Assembly (NCBI GenBank): GCA_029532415.1
Contig: JAQOTA010000060.1
Span: forward strand, 3,968,001 to 4,032,000
Direction: 5' to 3'
Origin: Marasmius tenuissimus
Lineage: Eukaryota > Basidiomycota > Agaricomycetes > Agaricales > Marasmiaceae
Length of the DNA stretch: 64,000 bases
Position 1 is the stretch's first letter, and the number at the start of each line of letters is the position of its first letter. Position numbers and translations under genes: made by a program. A model generated the notes under the pieces. It made no database searches. It worked only from the letters and a program-made list of their open reading frames with translations, and was not told the origin of the DNA. Of the stretch, positions 56,929 to 64,000 are shown in pieces.

Positions 56929-57025
56929 ACCTATACGGTTTCCTATGGCGCAATACCATCCGTTCGGGGGGCAGCGCGCCCCCTGGTGTTGGCTAAACGA
57001 TGCGAAGGCTATCCTCGTTGATTTG
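56929..57025 (+). repeat. Split direct repeat B2 (right terminus)
   Basis: Second copy of B1. Its last base 57025 directly abuts the right copy of the 119-bp target duplication, which fixes the right end of the element. Confidence 0.92.
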
Positions 57026-57144
57026 ACTACCTTGAAGTACCCTCAAACATGCGTGGTGATTTACTATTCAATAGGGCTCTTTTGCTCCCGTATCTTTCAG
57101 CATCCGCTGATCGAATCGTTCATTCGACCACTTGATGATTGTGG
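57026..57144. repeat. 119-bp target duplication, right copy
   Basis: Direct repeat of 50768-50886. Sequence beyond 57144 differs from that beyond 50886, so the duplicated block is bounded. Confidence 0.9.
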
Positions 57145-57797
57145 CGAAGCTCAACTGAACGCCTGGGAGCCCTGAGGCAAAGCATGGGAAAAGCACGTTC
57201 AAGTAATTGAGAGGTATAGCTTCGATCCAGATCATCAGGAATAGGCCGTACGAAACTGTGGCTTCGCCTCTCGTATATTGGGCTAAATTCTGTCTTTAAT
57301 TTCAAATACTGACTCAATACACCTAGAGCACCATCCAATAACACCCGAATACCGCTGGAAGGAGACTTAACTCTTCAGTCACCCCTCTCCAGCTGCATTG
57401 GATTCAAATTGAGAACGTATACGTTTCACTGCCGCTGTTTTCCGTTGGTACCGAAGACCCAAAATCTCCTGGCTGAGCGGCTTGAGAGAAGACTATACGC
57501 CGCAAGCATTTACGCTGACTCTTCGCAAATCCTGTGGCGAAATCTGATCGTCGGCCCAAAGTGCCGGCTAGGGATTTAGAGGATACTACGATAATACTTC
57601 CATGAACCTACGATGATTATCAGCTCCAACAGTTTGGGGTTCATCAGGAACCTGCGGTACTTCGGAATTTGATTTGAATGTCAAACAATTTTGGTAAATC
57701 ATCGACACACCTTTCCACATAAAGGCAGTTGACAGCCCCGAGTTTTGAAGTCAAGGTTCCCGGTCGATTTACTCTCTACCCCACACTTAAAGCTACA
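57145..57797. other. Intergenic, upstream of the membrane-protein gene
   Basis: No gene seen. It presumably contains the promoter of the gene starting at 57798. Confidence 0.5.
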
Positions 57798-59441
57798 ATG
57801 AACTCAAGTTCTTTCCCAGATAACCTTGAGGAAATATTGGAGCCGTACCTCTCGGAAGAACAAACCATCATAGGCCCGATTGTCAATTTGTCGGTAGGTG
57901 TGCATTTGTGCTTACATTTGGGAGGTTTCTAAGACATTTGCATCGTAGATCCTGTTTCTAGTATACGGTTGGCTCATTCCACGAAAACTACGCAAGTAGA
58001 TTTTGACAGCCCGCACGGCTCACAGGGATGTACACAATCGTCTTCGGATTGTCTATCCATGTCCTTTACCGTCGCAAGAGGCCAGGATTGGGGATATATC
58101 TCGCTTGCACTGTGGTCCTGTTCATCCTTGCCAGTATTTTCGTGGCCTCGACAGCGTTCGGCACAACACGACAAGTCGTGATCAACTTTCGTGCGGCAAA
58201 ATCACGAGATTTGCTACCTCTGGGGCGGTATTTGCGACACGACGTCGGGAAAACTATTTGGATGTAGGTCAAACGTTCATTGAGCTTTCAGCCAACATTG
58301 ACAATCTATACCTTCCGTCGGGATCCTTTCGTGAACAGGTCCGCGTCCGTCTTTACATCGAGTTTTATGAAGTGCGCTTTATCCTCTTTATATCTTTGAC
58401 TCTCCCGTGGTCACTTACGCTTACATGTTGTGCAACCCAAAAGCGCCATCGCTGACTGTATGCTGGTGAGGGACAATACTCAACCTCGAGCGGTGATGAA
58501 GGACTCACCATAATCCATTGCTTAGATCCACCGATGTTATGTTCTCTGGCAATCTAGTAAACTCGTCCCGTATGTTTTGGGTCTTGCAGCGGTCGTTCTT
58601 AATGGTCTGCCTGTTTCCATTTCCAATCATTTTCTAACCCAATTCGATTCGCGTCATTAGGCATTGAAATCGCCACGTCTATTGTTATGACCGTCGGAAT
58701 CGGGGCACCGTTCGACAAAATACCTCTGTACGTCGACGCTAACCAGATTGCAATGGGGACTTGGGTCGCTGTTGGGATTTTCAGTGGGCTATTGACACTT
58801 TTGACCGGTGAGTAGACGTCCAAAGACCATGATAAGATCCAATGATTGATTGTTCTACTTCCGACGCGGCTGTAGGAGGTAGGGTTTGGTGGATCAGTCG
58901 GGAAGCCCGGCGACAAATGGGAATGCCTACGCATGCAAAGTACAAAGCAATAGTCGCTGCAATGTACGCCTTGTTCCTTTCCTCCAACCTAGCATGGAAA
59001 ATAATCACTCGATATTCTTTGTCCCAGTCTCGAATCAGGGATGCTCTACACGACCACCTTGATGGCGGCGACCTTGATACCGCTTATCATAGATCGACAA
59101 GCTCATGGTATCATTCCGGTCGACTTGACTGTCGTGTCGACTCTCATGTCGGTAGGTACCTCTTGTGGCCAAGCGAGTCCAACGCCTCATCAATATCTTG
59201 GTTTTGCTAGGGTTTAGCACCTACGCTGATTATTGTACGCGTTGCATACGGAAAATCGGTCGACAGTGTTCACCAAATGGTCTCTATTCACTTCGCTGAA
59301 CGAGAGAGTCAACAAGGACCACAACTCAGTGTACTTCGAGCGACCATGGACATCTCGTCTCGTCCCCCAGTCAGAGCTTCAGGTGTCCATATTGGCTCTG
59401 TCAAGCCGGAAGATAAGATTGGTGAGGACAAAATGGTTTAG
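57798..59441 (+). CDS. Multi-pass membrane protein, ten exons (358 aa)
   Basis: Exons 57798-57893, 57949-57967, 58026-58263, 58339-58371, 58444-58465, 58526-58604, 58661-58807, 58876-58963, 59028-59151 and 59211-59441. All introns are GT-AG and total coding length is 1077 nt in frame. Hydrophobic segments suggest about seven membrane passes: LVYGMYTIVFGLSIHVL, YLACTVVLFILASIFVA, AIADCMLIHRCYVLW, LVPYVLGLAAVVLN, TWVAVGIFSGLLTLLTG, LESGMLYTTTLMAATLIPLI and VSTLMSGLAPTLIIV. It matches an expanded agaricomycete family of unknown function with the IHRCYVxW motif. The tail after the last helix is cytosolic-looking (HQMVSIHFAERE). The tiny exons of 19, 33 and 22 nt are supported because only these joins restore YGMYT and FMNAIADCML. 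A degraded paralogue lies 11 kb upstream. Confidence 0.82.
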
Positions 59442-60530
59442 GACCAGCACCCTGGAATCTAGAACAGTACACCTATACCTCAGTTCTCAGTTTTGTCTTC
59501 CGTTCTGCGACATATATAAGATATGTATTAATTCTCCTCAATACTCATCGGCTCTCTTATTCATAGGGTATGCCATTTTTATACGGTCGACGCTCCGGCA
59601 GTACATACGTTCGAGTATATGCTAGACTTCTCCATTTATTGATCTGTATAAAAGTGCCATGCATCTTTAAATCTCCTAGTTCGTCAATTACCACTATATC
59701 AATCAAGTGTACGGTGTTGGTCCGGATCGGACAAGGGGGCACACGGGATTGAATCCCTGACCGGGGGGTCGGTGGGGGGGCGGAAAAAAATTTTTGGAAC
59801 CCCCTACATTGGAGATTTTGAAGGCCTTGGGGAAGGTTTGACGAGTTTTCTGTGATCTGAAACACAGTGATTGGGATTGATTTACACTGTACAGCAGGGG
59901 TAACACACCCTGTGAGTGTTATGGCTTAGTTTTGGCCTAGTGGCTACATTCCAGGGAAAAGCAGCAGTAATTGCATGTTGGGTCCATGATGCCGTCATTC
60001 CCGTACTACTGTACCATTTCGAGTAATTCGTCATGGGGTGGGACGTGTGACTGTTCCGACCGAAATTTTGGATTTGGCATATCCCTCCGGGACCTGGGAC
60101 ATGCCGAAAAATTTCGGCGATTTTGCAGCTGAGAGGGGACCCGAGCCGATTTTTGCTCAAAGTTGTCGGCCCAACGAAAAATTGGTTTCGGCAGACCAGC
60201 CTGGGACGTGTGACACTGGCTCAAACTCCGCAAGAATGGCACGTCTGAGACCGTATATTGGCGGGAAAGAGACTGAGGGGTGCACGTTAGAGTACACAGA
60301 CTTATCTGCACTGACGGAGAGTTAGTAGCATGGGAATCGGGACAGAATTTGATGGTGACGGTCATCAATGGAGGTACCATACCCAACTGGAACTGACATT
60401 ATAATTTGATACCGAACCAGCTACAGAATCCTATCTTTGTGTGTACGAACACAACCGTGGGACCACCGTAGTCATGAATATGGTCTTTCTAGAATATAAG
60501 GGATCGAGAAAAAAATATCCAATAATGAAT
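59442..60530. other. No supported gene; partial MITE-like fragment
   Basis: At about 60006-60020 the sequence CTGTACCATTTCGAG repeats the left terminus of the element at 50138, and related GAAAAATTTC-type motifs follow. No matching right end was found. G-rich runs occur near 59760. Confidence 0.5.
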
Positions 60531-60626
60531 AGCCCACCGCGAGGGTCGAACTCCCAGCCTTTAGATCTACGCGCCTGCCTTCCGACTGTAAGAGTCTGAC
60601 GCTCTATCCGATTGAGCTAGGCGGGC
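60531..60626 (-). pseudogene. Degenerate tRNA-Lys(CUU) copy with a 22-nt insertion/intron
   Basis: Read from 60626 to 60531, the acceptor stem, D arm and anticodon loop (CTCTTA) match the tRNA-Lys at 20120. The anticodon stem TCAGA/TCTAA has one mismatch, and the T stem GGGAG/CTCGC has a G-G mismatch. The intron at the same site is 22 nt instead of 13. The stem defects suggest a pseudogene or a poorly functional copy. Confidence 0.75.
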
Positions 60627-62949
60627 GATAGTTTGATCCGAAATTTTCCCGCTGTACCATATCTGGACGACGTCGAGCGAATGCTGGCCACTATATATAG
60701 GCAAGATGAGATACGAGGATCTCAAAAGAGATGGTTGTTACATACGTGTCGAGTTTGCGTGAACAAAAGATGTTACGTGACCGTCGGCTCTCGAGAACAG
60801 GAAATCGATGGCAAAGGGAGTTCTCTTCGAGAGCATCATCGACGACAAAGTCCTCGGGCTTGCCTCATGAAACACCGTAGGGAGTCATGCAAACCGCATG
60901 CGGCGTACCAGAAGCCAGTATTCAACCAGAGCAGGATGACCAAGGGAGTGCACCGTAGAACTGTTCCTGATGATCCTGGCAGGAGTAAGATCCTCAGATT
61001 AAGAGGAGCAGGAGTACGTTCGGCATGTAAGAGGGAAACATACCCCGATAACCGACGGCCTGGTCTCCAAAAACCCGAAGCAAACGACCACGTTTGGCGA
61101 CGGTAGGCGGTTCGTTCCTGCGTCTCAAGTATCGACAGCACCGACTCTTATCCGACTCGTCGTTCCTCCGCTCTCCATGAGGCTTGTTTCCTCCTTTGGG
61201 TGTAAGATGCCGCCTGGAAAACAGAGTCGCACAGTCTAGATAGCTTTTAGAAGCATACCCCAGACTGGAACGGCCTAAAGATGACAGTCAAGGGAAACCT
61301 ACCAAAAAGCCAATGCTGAGGTACCGAGGAGAATCCAGCACCCCATTCGCCGAGACGAAGCAGCAAACGTAGACGTAGCTCGCAGAACTCTACGTGGTAG
61401 GGGCATCCAAGAAATATTTTCACTGCCCAAGCAGTGGGTTCGCATGGACAACCTCAAGACATCGAACCTGGGATGATATCCTGTACTAGAGAAGGCCGAT
61501 CAGGCCAAGTTAAGAGGATTCGGGACAGTGTCACGCACCTGACGAAAAAACTAATCCAACCACGTCCCTAGCCCATACATATCATCAGTGAAGATAAGGC
61601 GACGACAAGCTGGCTCCAATTCCAACGATGTCGACTGGCCTGGGTTTCCTCACGAGCACAGGTCAGAGAAAGCGACCCGACTTGCAAAAAGGGTGGAATT
61701 ATAATGAAATGTGCCCGCAATCTTGGAGCATATCTCGATTGCTGAAGTTAGATCAATGACTAACGATATGGAGAATGATTTCGAGGTACAGAGGTACAAC
61801 GCTAAGAGGTCATAGTACAGGTGAGCTTTGGTGTGTAGTGCAGCGTGAAGACACACCTGCCATTACTGCGGTTATCCGTTGCCACGAATAGAGGGCTTAG
61901 CACCATGCTTGTGTAATGTCATAGCGAGGTTGGGTTTTGAAACGTGCAAAGGCCCAGCATAATCCGCTTCATAGTCGTCAAAAATTCGTGGCTTTTCGTG
62001 TGAAGTTCTTTCAGTCTTGTGTCGTTGTGAATCATCCTTCACTCGAAGGTTGAAGTACGTGTCAGCCAGAGCAGAGCGTTGTAAAAAGAGCTGCGTACCG
62101 AGATTCCGAGCCATATCTCTACAATGTCCTTTCCATACTCGAATATATTCCCTACCCGCAGCGCTATAGAGGTCTCTAGGTCAGAACCCAACGATTCCAG
62201 ACGAAATGAAACCGCTCACCTTGTTGCATATCGCATAAGATCCTTATCTCAGATACTCATTCAGTGAGCTTGTAAGTTGTGACCGCTCGCTCATGTACCC
62301 TGACGACCTCCACTGTTCAGTAAACAGACGAGCATCCACGGAAGGTACCTTTGGGATCTGTTGCGCGTGGTTTCAAGGTCAATCGTGATCATCATCCATT
62401 GAACAATAGAGAAAGGAGCCCACAGAAGGAACGGTATTGGCCACAATATGAGCTGTCGGGTACATTCATGCCGCCATTCCGTGCCATAGTGACGAGTCGA
62501 GGAGATGGTGGCGGTCGCCTGAAGGGAAGTTGCTGAATCCCTGCCCCAATCTGGAAGCTCTATCCGGTCGACAGTCCATGGACCAAACACGGTCACCTGA
62601 CACTACTCTCGGCGCAAATCATGACGTCCTCAAGTTGTCTGACTCCAGTCGCAGTACGGTGAGCAAAATTGGTGGAATTCGGCTACATTAAGTAAATACA
62701 AGCCTGTGAATTGCGATGGTGATAGAGCGATACATAGAGTGAGATGAAGTCGCTACATACTTACTGTGCGATACGGAGTGATGGTAATGAAAGTACATGA
62801 TTGACCGTAAAGTGAACGTAAAGGTATGAAGTGTAGACCATAAACGTAAAACCCGTGAACCCAAAAGGGACGGTCAGAGCCAAGACAGAAGAGACTCGTT
62901 AGACCAGCACAGGGAATTGAAGATATCTGACGCGATCCTGGGTTGAATA
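60627..62949. other. Gene-poor stretch, no supported gene
   Basis: Only short open frames. One minus-strand frame (62291-62596) has a hydrophobic stretch LILWPIPFLLWAPFSIV, but no family or splice pattern could be assigned. Confidence 0.45.
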
Positions 62950-64000
62950 TCACGCTTTAGATGAGCCGGTAATACCCCCATTACCCTTTCCATTTGCTCT
63001 CGGCTTCATCTTAGAAGAACGCGGAGAGAAATCCATTAATACAATCCCCAACTCGGACCCCCCTGGCATGGTAGATTCGACAGCGGCTGACGTATTGACA
63101 GGAATCCGACCCTGAGGCTCGGGCGTCTTGTTTCTAACCGGGAAGGGGAGATACGAGGAGGATGCCATGGCAGGACGCGTATTAGTGTGGTTGCTGTTGT
63201 TGACGTTGTTGGATGGGGTAGCTGGACGATAGTGATTGGTATTCTCCACCGTCAGAATATGGGCTGAATGAGGTTTAAATTGCAATTGTCCCATCGGCGC
63301 CGAGGCGGGAGGAGCTGGAGTTGGGAATCTACTGGTCGGGTCCAAACTCGCCGAAGGCACGTGAGCGTGCTGCACTGTTGGTGGAAGGGAGTGTACGTTC
63401 GGGTGAGGATTGGATAGAACTTGGTCTCGGAGCCGAAAATGCACATCGTGCAATACACTGTGATGGTACTGAGTCCATTGACTAGGAGTCTGACCTTGAG
63501 GTACCTGGGGAGGGTGAAACAAAGCTTGTGGCATCGGAGCCGATGTCCCAGTTGCGAGCCATGGCTGCTGATATCCAGTATGAGCTTGGTGAACGAGAAG
63601 AGTTTGTTCGGGGAACCGGAGTTGATGATGGTTAATGTCGTGAGGTACTTGGAGGCCGGGCTGTCGAACCGGAAGTCGGTTGAAAGTAGGAACCCGTAGC
63701 GTATTACCCGTGTGGGCGCCCATACTTATGCCAGCGGAATACGGTTGAACCTGGGGCGGGCAAGCCTGAGAAGGAGCCCATGCCGCAAGGTTTTTGCCTA
63801 CAGGTCTGCTGTGATCGTGTATCGAGATCGGCAAAGCTGCCTGAGCTACGCGTGATGCATTTGCTAAGGTCATAGAGGTCGGTTGCGATATGGACGGTAT
63901 TGAAGGTGAAGATTGACTAGCATGAGTCGTTGGTGGGGGAGTCATCACGGCCGGCGAGGCATCTGGCGCAATGAGAAGATTTGAACCAGCAACACCTTGG
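62950..64000 (-). CDS. Disordered Pro/Gln/Ser-rich protein, 3' part (partial)
   Basis: A single minus-strand frame is open from the window edge to the TGA at 62950-62952 (350 codons visible). The upstream sequence at 63949-64000 continues in frame (NLLIAPDASPAVMTPPP), so the Met at 63948 is probably internal and the gene begins outside the window. Composition is Pro, Ser, Gln, His and Asn rich with no visible folded domain, ending in a basic Gly-rich tail (KMKPRANGKGNGGITGSSKA). Such tails occur in fungal transcription regulators, but nothing here proves a function. Confidence 0.65.
   Translation of the reverse strand, partial: QGVAGSNLLIAPDASPAVMTPPPTTHASQSSPSIPSISQPTSMTLANASRVAQAALPISIHDHSRPVGKNLAAWAPSQACPPQVQPYSAGISMGAHTGNTLRVPTFNRLPVRQPGLQVPHDINHHQLRFPEQTLLVHQAHTGYQQPWLATGTSAPMPQALFHPPQVPQGQTPSQWTQYHHSVLHDVHFRLRDQVLSNPHPNVHSLPPTVQHAHVPSASLDPTSRFPTPAPPASAPMGQLQFKPHSAHILTVENTNHYRPATPSNNVNNSNHTNTRPAMASSSYLPFPVRNKTPEPQGRIPVNTSAAVESTMPGGSELGIVLMDFSPRSSKMKPRANGKGNGGITGSSKA

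Larger units (their letters stand above)
51210..57025 (+). mobile_element. Tyrosine-recombinase retrotransposon (Ngaro/DIRS order)
   Basis: The structure is A1 (51210-51582), gag, RT-RNase H, tyrosine recombinase, B1 (56241-56337), A2 (56355-56727), B2 (56929-57025). Split direct repeats in the order A1...B1A2B2 are the hallmark of Ngaro/PAT-type elements, which integrate as circles by a tyrosine recombinase rather than an integrase. Pol and recombinase frames are intact; gag has two stops. B2 abuts the right copy of a 119-bp duplicated target. Confidence 0.92.

Noticed and set aside
58372..58443. Apparent 8-nt insertion frameshift in the intact membrane-protein gene near CAACCCAAAAGC
   Set aside because: It disappears when the 72-bp intron 58372-58443 is spliced, which joins FM to NAIADCML.
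59740..59800. G-rich and A-rich runs as a functional G-quadruplex or terminator
   Set aside because: Low-complexity sequence with no supporting context.
1..64000. CRISPR arrays, bacterial operons, ribosomal RNA genes
   Set aside because: None seen; gene structure and families are fungal nuclear.

Overview
The window is nuclear DNA of a filamentous basidiomycete, most likely an agaricomycete. The evidence is the many 48-75 bp GT-AG introns, short coding exons, and typical families: a Plavaka-type transposase, C2H2 regulators, F-box/LRR genes, a Ure2-type glutathione transferase, heme-peroxidase and peroxygenase relics, and an intron-bearing multi-pass membrane protein. No bacterial gene organisation is present.

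Layout. 1-8.3 kb: the 5' end of an acidic gene (minus), a 134-bp-arm palindrome, a seven-exon Plavaka transposase (plus), a GIY-YIG/T5orf172-domain gene (minus) and a 5'-truncated F-box/LRR gene. 8.3-23.8 kb: gene-poor, but with a four-exon C2H2 zinc-finger gene (minus, 11.7-12.8 kb), an intact glutathione transferase (plus, 18.9-19.9 kb) and an intron-containing tRNA-Lys. 23.8-39.2 kb: a small intact gene followed by a heme-peroxidase pseudogene split in two by a 13.2-kb Ty3/gypsy element. That element has 5-bp target duplications and its 3' LTR is itself broken by two different CACTA-type elements, each with a 3-bp duplication. The larger CACTA element carries two divergent genes. 39-49 kb: peroxygenase relics, an F-box gene, a copia gag relic, three hAT-type non-autonomous elements (one nested in another) and a pseudogene of a membrane-protein family. 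50-57 kb: a tyrosine-recombinase retrotransposon (Ngaro/DIRS order) with split direct repeats, intact RT-RNase H and recombinase frames, a 119-bp duplicated target and an extra copy of part of its own pol gene at the left edge. 57.8-59.4 kb: an intact ten-exon paralogue of the membrane-protein pseudogene. 59-64 kb: a degenerate tRNA-Lys copy and the 3' part of a gene for a disordered Pro/Gln-rich protein running off the window.

The resident genes do not form an evident pathway. The window is best read as an insertion archaeology site in which at least eight mobile elements of five superfamilies can be ordered by nesting and by target duplications. Exon joins were inferred by reading splice signals and family motifs by eye; no alignment or search was run.
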